This document shows, in pieces, positions 10,089 to 21,016 of a stretch of DNA of 64,000 nt. The notes under the pieces are model-generated. The model worked only from the letters and a program-made list of their open reading frames with translations. It did no database searches and had not been told where the DNA came from. The stretch spans positions 186,001-250,000 of the forward strand of contig CAJFCV020000001.1 of the NCBI GenBank assembly GCA_904066235.2, read 5' to 3'. The position numbers were made by a program, and so were the translations under genes. Source of the stretch: Bursaphelenchus xylophilus (taxonomy: Eukaryota; Nematoda; Chromadorea; Rhabditida; Aphelenchoididae). How positions within the stretch are numbered: position 1 is the first letter of the stretch; every line of letters starts with the position of its first letter.

Positions 10089-12438
10089 AAATTCCACAAA
10101 TTAGACGCAAATTACCTTTAATGTAGTCTTGAGGTCTGTATGAGGGAGACTGAGTAATTTTAGACCTACATGATATCTCTATTTAAGGTAAAAATGGATT
10201 TTATATAATTTTAGAAGATGAATACGTGAAAAATAAAACGTCTTCAAAACGTTTGAAATTAACAACACAGATTCTAGGAATAATTATAAGAAACTTTTCT
10301 GTTAGATTTTTTTGATAGGTTACTGTATCGTGGATTACTGTAACATAAAACTTTTTTTTCTTAACTGTTGTTTTCTTCTAAATTCTTCTATGAAATTTTG
10401 ATTTTTTTGGTTAGCTTCTTTGAACGGTTGAAATCATGGATGAAACATATTTAAAATAAAATTCCATCTCTTTTCCAGTGTGTATTCGTATCATCGTCGA
10501 TTGGTGAAATTGCCAGATCTTTCTCAGGTCTTTCGAATCCTACGGCCATGAAAAAATTTTAGTGTGCCAACCAACTCGTTCTCAACCAGACATGGCAAAA
10601 GGGGCCGGGCCGGGGGACCCCCGGGCCCCAGGCCCGGCCCCCGAAAAGTTGGGCCCGGCCGGGCCCTTTTCAAAATTTTCAAAGCCCGGCCCGGCCCGGC
10701 CCTGAAAGGTCCTAAAGCCCGGCCCGGCCCGGCCCTTTTTTCATTACTCTAAATTTTGCATTTTAATTGCTATTTTTTTGTTTTAAGATGTTACCACGAA
10801 GTTTTCGGTGTCTTACTTGATACAAACGGCCAGCGGTTTTGGCAATATTTTGGCATAGTGTTTCCGGCCATATTTGACCCCTTAGGGCAAAAACTAACGT
10901 CATAACTTGGCTCGCAGTACTCGAATTAGTCCAAATACTTTTTTAAAATCAAAAATCGGTCAACTTATGCCTGAGATATGGTTTCCAAAATGTGCCCAGT
11001 AGTTACTATAAGGATGAAAAACCGATTTTGAAGGTTCAAAAAAGGAGTTTTTGGAAAATATAATCTTCAATAACTCTGGTAGCGGTCGATGGATTTGGAT
11101 GAAACTTGGCGAAATTATAATTCACGGCATGGAAATTCTCTGTGCAATTTTTTTAAATTTTCCGTTCATCATACCATGAGTTACCGTAGTAGATGGATTA
11201 CTGTAGAAAAATCAAAATTTTAATTTTTAGTGGGAAATGTCCAGCAGTCCTTGGGGAATGAGAATATGTGCGACTTAGAACTATTTCTGAAGCTTGATAT
11301 TGATTTTTTGACGATTTTCTGAGTTTTCCCCGATATTATCCATGATGATTTCGTCCGAGCTAGGACGAATTGAGCGGCGTAAAAAGTGTTGACATGTTGA
11401 AAATGTAATAAGAATATGAGAAACACAAGAAGATTGACAATTTAAAAATAATATTCATGTTTTTTACACGTTTTTGAGATTTTTGATGATTTTTTGGAAG
11501 ATGGGAAATTGAATCACTGGTAAGAAGGTCGTGAAAGTAAATTGAAAACATCAGACAGGCCATTTGATTGTCAAATCCATCGCCAGACTCCAGGAAAAAA
11601 CCAATGTATAGCATTTGAGAAGGTAAATTATATTATTCATGACATCTGGATAAAAATTCTCGAATTACTCATCATTATTGGTCCTATATCGAAACCGCTG
11701 GCCGTTTGTATCAAGTAAGACACCGAAAACTTCGTGGTAACATCTTAAAACAAAAAAATAGCAATTAAAATGCAAAATTTAGAGTAATGAAAAAAGGGCC
11801 GGGCCGGGCTTTAGGACCTTTCAGGGCCGGGCCGGGCCGGGCTTTGAAAATTTTGAAAAGGGCCCGGCCGGGCCCAACTTTTCGGGGGCCGGGCCTGGGG
11901 CCCGGGGGTCCCCCGGCCCGGCCCCTTTTGCCATGTCTGGTTGAGAACGAGTTGGTTGGCACACTAAAATTTTTTCATGGCCGTAGGATTCGAAAGACCT
12001 GAGAAAGATCTGGCAATTTCACCAATCGACGATGATACGAATACACACTGGAAAAGAGATGGAATTTTATTTTAAATATGTTTCATCCATGATTTCAACC
12101 GTTCAAAGAAGCTAACCAAAAAAAATCAAAATTTCATAGAAGAATTTAGAAGAAAACAACAGTTAAGAAAAAAAAGTTTTATGTTACAGTAATCCACGAT
12201 ACAGTAACCTATCAAAAAAATCTAACAGAAAAGTTTCTTATAATTATTCCTAGAATCTGTGTTGTTAATTTCAAACGTTTTGAAGACGTTTTATTTTTCA
12301 CGTATTCATCTTCTAAAATTATATAAAATCCATTTTTACCTTAAATAGAGATATCATGTAGGTCTAAAATTACTCAGTCTCCCTCATACAGACCTCAAGA
12401 CTACATTAAAGGTAATTTGCGTCTAATTTGTGGTATTT

Positions 12439-12512
12439 GCATCCAGGCGGATTCGAACCCGGGACGTCAGATTACTAGTTCTGCCCAAAAACCACTACAC
12501 CATGAAAAATGC
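12439..12512 (-). repeat. tRNA-like segment (copy 3)
   Basis: Mirror copy of 10015-10088 within the right arm. The B box reads as GGATTCGAACCC on the plus strand. Confidence 0.6.
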
Positions 12513-13198
12513 CGCACCACTTTTTGCACTTTTTTTTAACGTTTATATATCAGAATTTTATGCTGATTAACATATGTAAAATTCAGCTGCGGGTTTTCAG
12601 AAACAAACTTTTTATGGCCGATTTTATGCGGCCGAACCAGCAGTTTGGTATGTTACAGTAATCCGAATGAGTCAAAACCACTTTTTTTGAAATCTACGAG
12701 TGCGAAAACATAAGTACTCACAATTCCATGAATTTCTGTGAGTTCGTTACAGATTTATGGGGGATTACTGTATAACTAATAAATTGTAAAAATAACTGTG
12801 TCAACGGCCGAAATGGGCAAAAATGTTTTGCCACAAGCTTTTTAGGACGGGTACGGTTACATTGAAGCAAAATACCCGAGATCGAATTTTTCTATGTCAC
12901 GGCCTAACTGGCGGCTGCTTCACTGACTCAGAAATCGTGTTTTTTAAAACACGATTTTTTGATCTAAAGAAGTTATCGTCGATTTTTATCGACCGGATTA
13001 CAGTATGACCATGTTACAGTAATCTGACGGTAAAAATGCTACGATTTTCAGATTCCAGGGTGTCAAAAACCCCTGTATGCCAGGTTTGATCTCTGTGGTC
13101 GGATCACATCGGCCTCCAGAGGCTTTGAAGTGTAAAAACGTATTTTGTAAAAAAATATGCCTTCCGGGCAAAATTGGGCAAAAATATTTTTAGCTTTT

Positions 13199-13724
13199 TA
13201 TTGCGCCCCGTGCAATAAGTCAGTAAAGTCTAGTGGTGAAAGAATAGTCCAAAAAGGTTATACACAGTAGTTTATTTGAATAGAACGAGCGTATACAATT
13301 CCAGAGTAGAGGAATATATCTTACTTCAGTTTTCGTAGGCGACTCTTCCCAAGGTGCTTCACTTTTCCTAGGCGACTCCTCTTTTAGATGGCTCGGGCCG
13401 GGTTTATATACCGGTGGGGTTAGTGTGATGTAAACATTATTTCATAACAATTTCGAAATTTAGACAAATATGTCGTGACATAATTCGTTTCTAGAATGCG
13501 ATAGATTTGTTTCGCAATAATTTCTGCGTTATAAAAAAGCGAAGAGAGTTATTTTCGCGTTTCGCGAAAAGAAGAGAAAAATGAAGAGACTTTTTAGTAA
13601 ACAATTGCGAGAGAAATGAAGAGTAAAGAACGCTCACAATTTTTCCCTTTACAAACAAGAGGAAAGATAAAAATAATATAGTTGCAAAAACTTTTTACAA
13701 TTCTTTGCGAGTCGAGTCGCAACA
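13199..13724 (-). repeat. BEL/Pao 3' LTR
   Basis: On the minus strand the LTR runs from TGTTGCGACTCG (13724) to ...GGGGCGCAATAA (13199), about 526 bases. It is matched by the 5' LTR at 19912-20437, with no difference that I could see. It holds a TATATAAACC box on the minus strand near 13401-13410. The purine-rich GGGCCGGGAG immediately before its start (13725-13734) fits a polypurine tract. Confidence 0.88.
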
Positions 13725-13733
13725 CTCCCGGCC

Positions 13734-16700
13734 CTAAGGAAGAAGAGATTCCGTCAAACCTGGTCGTGTCTGATCCTCGGTCCGAAATGGTCTTCGAATG
13801 TGTAATTGAGGACTTCCATGCACTGAGAACGTCACCATTTCCATGGCCTGTGGCTGTGCCGGAGGTGGGTTTTGCGGTTGTGGTTGCCGTTGCTTGTAGT
13901 AACCCAAGATTGCGTAGACAGTTCCATATGTTTGGAGTACACACGAGATTGTCACCCATACAAACCATACCATCTTTGCATAGTACCATATTGTCCAAAG
14001 TAATCCCCAACTGTCGAGAATTTCCGACCTTAAATCATGGTGCTCGAGCACGCTTTGGTCTTGGACCAATATTTCTGACTCCGTACTAACAGCTTTCTCC
14101 ATTTCTTCCAAGATCTCTTCTTGGAACACGTTGCTTTTGTGGAGTATGATGTCTTTGAAGATGTATTGTTGGTCCAGAAAATGCCATTGGTCCTTTTCTT
14201 CAAGTTTCACTTGCTTAGCTTGTTCTTTAATTGGCGTTGTCTTTCCCGTCATCCTGTTGTACTCGTAGACTTGGCCGTCGATGATTACATTCATTGTAGG
14301 TCCACAATTTTCTTCTTTTGCAGTTTCCTTTGAACGGTGGAGAATTTGCGTGTGACGATTTAGGAACAATGTTGTGTTGTATTGGTTGATCCTGATGGGT
14401 ATTACGCATTCGTCGGGACTGGGTTTGAATTGGTACTCCTTCTTGTTCAGACTGTGGCACATCTCAACTTCAACGATATCGTCGCTCAAACGGTTGGCTA
14501 CAATGTTCGTCCGGTTCAGCAGTCTCTGCATAGTAACAGTCGGATTGATGGATATGATTTCTCGAATCCTCGTTGAATGTTCACGCAGCATGGCACACAT
14601 CGCTCTTGCCAGATGTCGCATTTGCTTGAGGGTGTAGTATTCGGCAAACTGCAAATCCGACGATTCCTCATCGGATACATCCAAATTTGCTTGTCGTGAC
14701 CATCTTGGCTTCATTTTAGCGAGGAAATTGTCAATGGTTTCCTCGTCGTATCCTTTTGCCATCATGTCCTCCTTGGTTGCTCCCCTTAGCAACTCCATTA
14801 AACCAAACATCTGTGAAGGATTTCCAGATCCTTTTCCAGTTGTAGTTGTACGAGTTGTCTTCGTTGTCGTTGTACGTGTTGTTTTCGTTGGTGCTGTCGT
14901 TGTAGTTCTTCGCGGAGGTTCTGTACGTATTGGGGTTGTCCGTGTAGTCGTCGGTCGACTCGTTGGCCGAAGTGTAGTTGTTGGCATTGTTGGTAGATCC
15001 TTTGGCTGGATAAACGGCGCCGGCGTTGGTAAGTCAGGAGTCTCGTCTTGAATTCCACGAATTTTGATTGGGGGACCGATACGAATTCCAAGTCCTTGAT
15101 CTGTTGGGATTATTGTTTGATTGCAATCCAATTTCGAAATGGTAGTGTTGAATGTGACCATGGCGTGCAGATCTTCGATCACAGCAGACTTATCGGTGAC
15201 CACGCCAACTCCTTGATAAGCCTTTACAAATTCACACCTTTGCGTTTGGTTGACTTTCCACACGAATATTTCGTTTTCCTTGGTACGGCATATTCCAGCG
15301 GAATAAGTGCAGCTAGATAGGTCTCCCATTGCCGACGTTGCTGATGGGCTCCCGTAGTGGGCGAATACTTTTGTTTCCAGCAGGAGGCAGTTTCTCTTGA
15401 CATCCACTTTTTCTCCATTTAAGAAGGTCATGATTCTGTTTGGTGGGTCGATGCTAACTTTGTTGTGAGTCCGGTAAATCGACTTCCCTTTTACTTTTTC
15501 TTCTCGAACCTCTGGGACGCCGTTCAACAGCGTCTGTTGCCTTACGGTCATTGCCTCCAAGCGGCATACATAGGCCGGAGAATGAAATTCGATTGTGTTT
15601 CTTTTGTAGAGTTCTATCCGTCTTGGCTTCCCAACGTCGCTGTTGACGGACAAGTCGTAATCACAACTGGCCACATCTGGCATCCTCCATAGAACTCGGG
15701 TCTTCCCGAGACACAACTTGGGCTGATTCGTTTGACCATTGACGCCTCCAATGACCAATGTTATCAACATTAATAGAGGGGTGTAGTCGATTAATTTGTT
15801 TCGCCTTGGACGTCCACATCTAGCCGGAACAGGTTGTTTTTGCTCTCTCTCCAGGTCCTCCTTCGTCTTGTAGTCCAATTCTTCTCCTTCAACTTCTCCT
15901 CCTATTTCTAATGGATGTAATAAATTGACTGCTCGGATTGCAGTCTTCCGATTAGGCAGGATGATCTCGCAGTTTCTCGTGATCCCATCTTTGGATTTGA
16001 TTGCTCTTTTGATCCGGGCCATTTTCCATTCTCCTCTCGGTTGTTCTGGCTCTTCCAGGATCACAAGTTCTCCTGGTTTCGGAATGAGAGTTTGCTTCTC
16101 TTGATAGTTTCCACGATCGGCCAATGTGTCCAGGTATTCCTTTCTCCATCGTGCCCAAAACTTGTCAAGCCTTTCATTGAACTTGTCGTAAAGTTGTCGT
16201 AGCTCATTGATTTTGTATGCCTTTATCACGAAGTCTGGATCGCTTGATTCGTTCGCTGTATCACCATTTTCATCGTACCTGGTTCCGTTTGGTCGTAAGA
16301 AGTCCACTGGTCGCAGTGCTTGAAAACTGTCGTTGTCGTCGTATAACGGAAGCAGAGGACGATTGTTAAGAGTTCCTTCGATTGCGATGACAAGGGTTTC
16401 CAGTTCTTTGTATGTAGGTCGTGATCGTCCCAGGGTACGTTTGATTCCTTCTTTTAGACTTCTGTTCAATCTCTCATAGGTCGCTCCGCGCCATGGAGCG
16501 TTAGGTGTGGTGTGCGTCCATGTGATGTTTTGAAGGTGTCCATATTTTTCCAAAAACATTTTTCGTCCAGCGACAAAGTAGGTGGCGTTGTCGCTTAGGA
16601 TATATCGCGGAACTCCTCTACGAGCGCAAAATTTGGTCATCGCATTAAGAATGTCTTCTGTCTTAATGGAGTCCGTAAGCTCCAAATGTACTGACCTGGT

Positions 16701-19700
16701 ACGAAGACAGGTCAGTAACAGTACGTATGCTGGTCCATCCTTTGTTCGTAATGGTCCACAGATGTCCAGTCCCGTTGATTCGAATGGTGTTCCGGTAGTT
16801 GTTCTACTTGTTGGTAGTGGAGGAAATATTGGAGTTTCGTAAGGACGAGTGTTGTAGATGCGACATCGGATGCACCTCTTAACCATTGTTTTGACATACC
16901 TGTAAGAGACGTAGAAATTTTCTCTTATTAGTGATGTTACGGCCAACGCCGATTGGTGATGGTTATTTTCGTGATGGTATTGAACGATCTTTTGGGCTAA
17001 CGGACTCTCCACAGGTAGCCAGATGGGGTTCTTTGCATTTTCCGTTCGTTCTGCATTCGCCAGTCTGGTGTCCACTCGCCACGTGCCAATGTCATCCTTG
17101 TAGAGACGTCGTCTCGTTTGAATTTTTGGGGTGGGGGGATAGATTTCTTGCTCGGCTCTGACGAGCCGCCTTCCCGCCTCTTGAGGAGTTTCTGGTATTG
17201 GCGTACGACTTGGGCGGCATTTGTTGATGAAGCAGATGATATGTTTGGTCACATTGATCAGCTTTTTCCAATTCATGTCTTTTGTGATGAGACTGGCTGG
17301 TTCGTCGGATTTCGCGGTAGCTGTTGTCGTCGTCTCGGTGGGAATGCCTGTGAGGTTTGGGACAACCATTGTTGAAGGCCATTCCGTGATGTCCTGTAGT
17401 AGAAATTCTGGTCCTTTCCACCATAATTCGTTGTGCATAAGCTCAGTTACTTTTGCTCCGCGACTTGCAATGTCAGCGGGATTGAGTTTTCCATCGATAA
17501 AGCGAAATTCCATCTCCTTTCTGTAGCTTTGAAGTTCGCGTACTCTGTTTCTGACATAGATGGTTTGATCGTCTTCATATAATAGCTGTTGAATGGCCAC
17601 TTGACTGTCTGAGTAGATGATGACGTTCTTGATTTGCGGTAGTCCCTTCATGAGAAATTTGGCCACTTTTGCTGCTGAACTTTCCAGTTTCCATAGATAT
17701 TGTAATTGGTGATCCAAGTTTTCATTGTCTCCAGTGATTGCTGGTTTTGTCCATGTTGTAATTCGTTCAGGTTGTGGTTGATGAAGTATGATGGTTCCCA
17801 AATCGGTCTCAAACTGTTTCAGATTTGGGCCGATGCAGGTACTGTCGGTCAATAATTGGAACATGTAGTCCGATCCAATTAATAAATCTGGTGTCACAGT
17901 GCGAAGTTTATGCGATCCATCAGGTTGACGTTCGGCGTACCCAACTTTTCCGACCAGTGTTTCCGTAGCGAATAGAGTCACTGGTAACGTATGATTCACC
18001 GTCGCTTCCACTACGTCCACTTTCTTCCTTTGGTTCATTCCCGCAAGTCCTTTGATGTACAGTTCCTTCGTTCCTTTGTTTTCCAGGCCAAGTTTTTGAG
18101 CTGCTTCTTTCCTGATATAGCTCTTTTCCGAACCGCTGTCGAGAAATGCCATCAGTTCCAGTTGTTCTCCACTGTCTTCATTCGTTAATCTAATCGGCAC
18201 TACAGGTAGTGTCGGCTTTTCTTCCTTCAGAGATGGCGCAGTATTGAATGCGCAGTTCACCGCTGTCTCTTGACGTTCTTCGTCCTGGCAAGTGGTGGTG
18301 AACGTCTTAACATTTTTGATTGGTGTGAAGTTGGGGTTCTTGGGATTATTGAACCATGGTCGAGGCTGTTGCTGTGTTGCCATCGGGATACTTCCAGGTT
18401 TCTGGCCGGTTCCTCGATCTTGCTGAAATTGACGAGCTGGAGTTGGTTGTCGATTTCCATCGCAAATGAGTTGGTTATGGCTTCCATTGCACTTTCTACA
18501 AGTTTTTCCGCAGTTGTGTGCTTTTTCGAATGGCTGTAGGCAGCGGTAACATCGATGAAGTTCTCGGATTTTATCGCGCCGCTCCTTGACTGTGGGACAG
18601 GTGTGGCATTGATAAGAACGATGCGATGACGAATTGCAGAACAGGCATGGTAACAATTTTGCCTTTGGAGGATCCGCGGATTGAATAGTATATGATCGAA
18701 CAGGGAAGGGGTTCTCCTTTCGCGTCTTGGTCATTTCTTCTTCTTCCTTGATCATGTCGAATAGCTCATTGGTAGCAATGTCGTTGTTCCACTCTGAAGT
18801 TATTCGTTTTCGGTCGTGAAGTTTGTATACGAGGTATTTTGGTATTCTTGACTCTATAAGGTACCAGTATTGGTCTTCTCCGATGGATCGTTTGTATTGT
18901 TTCAATTGATTACGAAGTTGGTCCATTTCGAGCAGGTATGCCTTGGTGTGATGTATTGATGTTCCTTTCGGTGTCAACGTGTTCAGTCGTTGAATAAGTT
19001 GATTTACAATGACTCTGTCATCTCCAAACCTTTTTTCTAATGTCTCCATGACAATAGAATAATTTTCATCTATGATTTGGTACCCTTGTACCATTTTCTT
19101 TGCGTCTCCTTCCAGAAGTCCAATGAGATAATTGAGTTTGTCGACATCATTCAAGTCGTTCCGTCGGTGGATCGTTCCACGGAACCGCTGTATGAACTGT
19201 GGCCATGCAGTTGGTTCACCGTTGAAAGTTGGTAGTGATAGCGCCGGGAGTTTCACGTTAGTGATTGGGATTGCCACCGAGGTTTGAGTCGCTGTCAGGT
19301 TTGCGGTGCTCGCATTGTTTTCCATGTTGAATTTCAATTCCATTTCTGCTAGCCGAGCTCTGGCTAGCTGTTTCTGTGCACGTAGTAAACTCTCCTCGGC
19401 TTCCTCCGGGAGAGTAAGCATCTTCGTTTTTTCGTGAAAAACATCCATTATCTTCTTCTCCAGTTCATATTGCTCCAGGCTGGCCCGATCTAATATGGCC
19501 TTCCATTGCTCGATGTAACTGTTAACTCTTTCCAGTGTTTTGGTAAGGCTCTGTGTGGGGCCTTCAAGGTCAATGATATATTCCTTCGTTTTGAGAAGTC
19601 TTGATCGGGTTTCTCCAGTAACCACATCGAAGTCGCCGATTGAGTCGCATGTAGCCTTATGTTTTTTCAACGTACCGAGTGCTGGTCCAAGCAGTCGTCG

Positions 19701-19754
19701 CAAGTGGCTCGAGAGGCTTTGAGTTTTTTCTTCAACCATTTCCTTAGGGTCCAT
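13734..19754 (-). CDS. BEL/Pao retrotransposon polyprotein (Gag-PR-deltaRT-RH-INT-Env-like)
   Basis: A single open frame of 2006 codons. Gag occupies about residues 1-450 and ends in CCHC-type knuckles (CLFCNSSSHRSYQC and later CRKC...C). The aspartic protease motif is FLDSGSEKSY near 538. After LLIGSDY (about 628) and LWKLES (about 680) the frame passes straight to the end of an RNase H-type region (IIYSDSQVAIQQL near 715). The reverse transcriptase fingers/palm, and any YxDD motif, are absent. Integrase follows with an HHCC zinc site and D,D,E residues in GLDICGP (about 998), LSDNATY (about 1055) and ATYERLNR (about 1095). From about 1325 a hydrophobic LLMLITLVIGGVNG opens an Env-like ectodomain with many cysteines, a Thr/Arg-rich stretch and a membrane segment near 1918-1950. 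The Env class is unassigned. The element cannot make its own RT from this copy. Confidence 0.9.
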   Translation of the reverse strand: MDPKEMVEEKTQSLSSHLRRLLGPALGTLKKHKATCDSIGDFDVVTGETRSRLLKTKEYIIDLEGPTQSLTKTLERVNSYIEQWKAILDRASLEQYELEKKIMDVFHEKTKMLTLPEEAEESLLRAQKQLARARLAEMELKFNMENNASTANLTATQTSVAIPITNVKLPALSLPTFNGEPTAWPQFIQRFRGTIHRRNDLNDVDKLNYLIGLLEGDAKKMVQGYQIIDENYSIVMETLEKRFGDDRVIVNQLIQRLNTLTPKGTSIHHTKAYLLEMDQLRNQLKQYKRSIGEDQYWYLIESRIPKYLVYKLHDRKRITSEWNNDIATNELFDMIKEEEEMTKTRKENPFPVRSYTIQSADPPKAKLLPCLFCNSSSHRSYQCHTCPTVKERRDKIRELHRCYRCLQPFEKAHNCGKTCRKCNGSHNQLICDGNRQPTPARQFQQDRGTGQKPGSIPMATQQQPRPWFNNPKNPNFTPIKNVKTFTTTCQDEERQETAVNCAFNTAPSLKEEKPTLPVVPIRLTNEDSGEQLELMAFLDSGSEKSYIRKEAAQKLGLENKGTKELYIKGLAGMNQRKKVDVVEATVNHTLPVTLFATETLVGKVGYAERQPDGSHKLRTVTPDLLIGSDYMFQLLTDSTCIGPNLKQFETDLGTIILHQPQPERITTWTKPAITGDNENLDHQLQYLWKLESSAAKVAKFLMKGLPQIKNVIIYSDSQVAIQQLLYEDDQTIYVRNRVRELQSYRKEMEFRFIDGKLNPADIASRGAKVTELMHNELWWKGPEFLLQDITEWPSTMVVPNLTGIPTETTTTATAKSDEPASLITKDMNWKKLINVTKHIICFINKCRPSRTPIPETPQEAGRRLVRAEQEIYPPTPKIQTRRRLYKDDIGTWRVDTRLANAERTENAKNPIWLPVESPLAQKIVQYHHENNHHQSALAVTSLIRENFYVSYRYVKTMVKRCIRCRIYNTRPYETPIFPPLPTSRTTTGTPFESTGLDICGPLRTKDGPAYVLLLTCLRTRSVHLELTDSIKTEDILNAMTKFCARRGVPRYILSDNATYFVAGRKMFLEKYGHLQNITWTHTTPNAPWRGATYERLNRSLKEGIKRTLGRSRPTYKELETLVIAIEGTLNNRPLLPLYDDNDSFQALRPVDFLRPNGTRYDENGDTANESSDPDFVIKAYKINELRQLYDKFNERLDKFWARWRKEYLDTLADRGNYQEKQTLIPKPGELVILEEPEQPRGEWKMARIKRAIKSKDGITRNCEIILPNRKTAIRAVNLLHPLEIGGEVEGEELDYKTKEDLEREQKQPVPARCGRPRRNKLIDYTPLLMLITLVIGGVNGQTNQPKLCLGKTRVLWRMPDVASCDYDLSVNSDVGKPRRIELYKRNTIEFHSPAYVCRLEAMTVRQQTLLNGVPEVREEKVKGKSIYRTHNKVSIDPPNRIMTFLNGEKVDVKRNCLLLETKVFAHYGSPSATSAMGDLSSCTYSAGICRTKENEIFVWKVNQTQRCEFVKAYQGVGVVTDKSAVIEDLHAMVTFNTTISKLDCNQTIIPTDQGLGIRIGPPIKIRGIQDETPDLPTPAPFIQPKDLPTMPTTTLRPTSRPTTTRTTPIRTEPPRRTTTTAPTKTTRTTTTKTTRTTTTGKGSGNPSQMFGLMELLRGATKEDMMAKGYDEETIDNFLAKMKPRWSRQANLDVSDEESSDLQFAEYYTLKQMRHLARAMCAMLREHSTRIREIISINPTVTMQRLLNRTNIVANRLSDDIVEVEMCHSLNKKEYQFKPSPDECVIPIRINQYNTTLFLNRHTQILHRSKETAKEENCGPTMNVIIDGQVYEYNRMTGKTTPIKEQAKQVKLEEKDQWHFLDQQYIFKDIILHKSNVFQEEILEEMEKAVSTESEILVQDQSVLEHHDLRSEILDSWGLLWTIWYYAKMVWFVWVTISCVLQTYGTVYAILGYYKQRQPQPQNPPPAQPQAMEMVTFSVHGSPQLHIRRPFRTEDQTRPGLTESLLP

Positions 19755-19886
19755 CGTTTTCCAAGTGTGAGTTGATGTGTTTGTTGCAGTGGCTTAGGTT
19801 TTCCAGTTGTAGCTCCAAGGCAGGGAGCAGTTCGATTTGCAAGATGCAGTAGCAGTAGTAGTACAGTAATACAGTTCACAGTTAAG

Positions 19887-19906
19887 GCTCACCGGCTGAG
19901 CCCCCA
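19887..19906 (-). other. Probable primer-binding site of the BEL element
   Basis: The minus strand reads TGGGGGCTCAGCCGGTGAGC, about eight bases after the end of the 5' LTR. The first nine bases match the start of classical tRNA-Pro primer sites. The remainder differs, so the primer tRNA is uncertain. Confidence 0.55.
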
Positions 19907-19911
19907 AATCT

Positions 19912-20437
19912 TATTGCGCCCCGTGCAATAAGTCAGTAAAGTCTAGTGGTGAAAGAATAGTCCAAAAAGGTTATACACAGTAGTTTATTTGAATAGAACG
20001 AGCGTATACAATTCCAGAGTAGAGGAATATATCTTACTTCAGTTTTCGTAGGCGACTCTTCCCAAGGTGCTTCACTTTTCCTAGGCGACTCCTCTTTTAG
20101 ATGGCTCGGGCCGGGTTTATATACCGGTGGGGTTAGTGTGATGTAAACATTATTTCATAACAATTTCGAAATTTAGACAAATATGTCGTGACATAATTCG
20201 TTTCTAGAATGCGATAGATTTGTTTCGCAATAATTTCTGCGTTATAAAAAAGCGAAGAGAGTTATTTTCGCGTTTCGCGAAAAGAAGAGAAAAATGAAGA
20301 GACTTTTTAGTAAACAATTGCGAGAGAAATGAAGAGTAAAGAACGCTCACAATTTTTCCCTTTACAAACAAGAGGAAAGATAAAAATAATATAGTTGCAA
20401 AAACTTTTTACAATTCTTTGCGAGTCGAGTCGCAACA
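19912..20437 (-). repeat. BEL/Pao 5' LTR, also reads as 3' LTR of a truncated second copy
   Basis: Same sequence as 13199-13724 at a constant offset of 6713 bases. On its left is the primer-binding region of the intact element. On its right is not host DNA but another copy of the element's 3' internal end (20438-21015). The LTR is therefore shared by two tandem BEL units. Confidence 0.85.
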
Positions 20438-21015
20438 CTCCCGGCCCTAAGGAAGAAGAGATTCCGTCAAACCTGGTCGTGTCTGATCCTCGGTCCGAAA
20501 TGGTCTTCGAATGTGTAATTGAGGACTTCCATGCACTGAGAACGTCACCATTTCCATGGCCTGTGGCTGTGCCGGAGGTGGGTTTTGCGGTTGTGGTTGC
20601 CGTTGCTTGTAGTAACCCAAGATTGCGTAGACAGTTCCATATGTTTGGAGTACACACGAGATTGTCACCCATACAAACCATACCATCTTTGCATAGTACC
20701 ATATTGTCCAAAGTAATCCCCAACTGTCGAGAATTTCCGACCTTAAATCATGGTGCTCGAGCACGCTTTGGTCTTGGACCAATATTTCTGACTCCGTACT
20801 AACAGCTTTCTCCATTTCTTCCAAGATCTCTTCTTGGAACACGTTGCTTTTGTGGAGTATGATGTCTTTGAAGATGTATTGTTGGTCCAGAAAATGCCAT
20901 TGGTCCTTTTCTTCAAGTTTCACTTGCTTAGCTTGTTCTTTAATTGGCGTTGTCTTTCCCGTCATCCTGTTGTACTCGTAGACTTGGCCGTCGATGATTA
21001 CATTCATTGTAGGTC
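20438..21015 (-). pseudogene. Truncated 3' end of a second BEL polyprotein
   Basis: It repeats 13725-14302 and keeps 186 codons of the Env-like C-terminus, from an internal Met (MNVIIDGQVYEYNR) to the stop. The copy stops abruptly at 21015 within GTAGGTC and joins directly to the inverted-repeat element at 21017. It has no start region and is a fragment. Confidence 0.85.
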
Positions 21016-21016
21016 A

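Larger units (their letters stand above)
9551..12976. mobile_element. Long inverted-repeat (foldback-type) element
   Basis: The left arm 9551-10839 is mirrored almost base for base by the right arm 11691-12976, with a spacer of about 850 bases. Each arm holds a GGGCCGGGCC tract, several TGTTACAGTAATCC motifs, a short palindrome (CGTGTTTTAAAAAACACG) near the outer end, and a tRNA-like segment. Neither arms nor spacer encode a transposase; the 62-71 codon Pro/Gly/Arg frames are products of the GC tract. Copies at 6549-8072 and 21017-22818 show that it is a repeat family. Confidence 0.75.

Noticed and set aside
13682..14089. Plus-strand 135-codon frame, repeated at 20395-20802
   Set aside because: It is antisense to the BEL Env-like region and duplicates only because the underlying DNA is duplicated.
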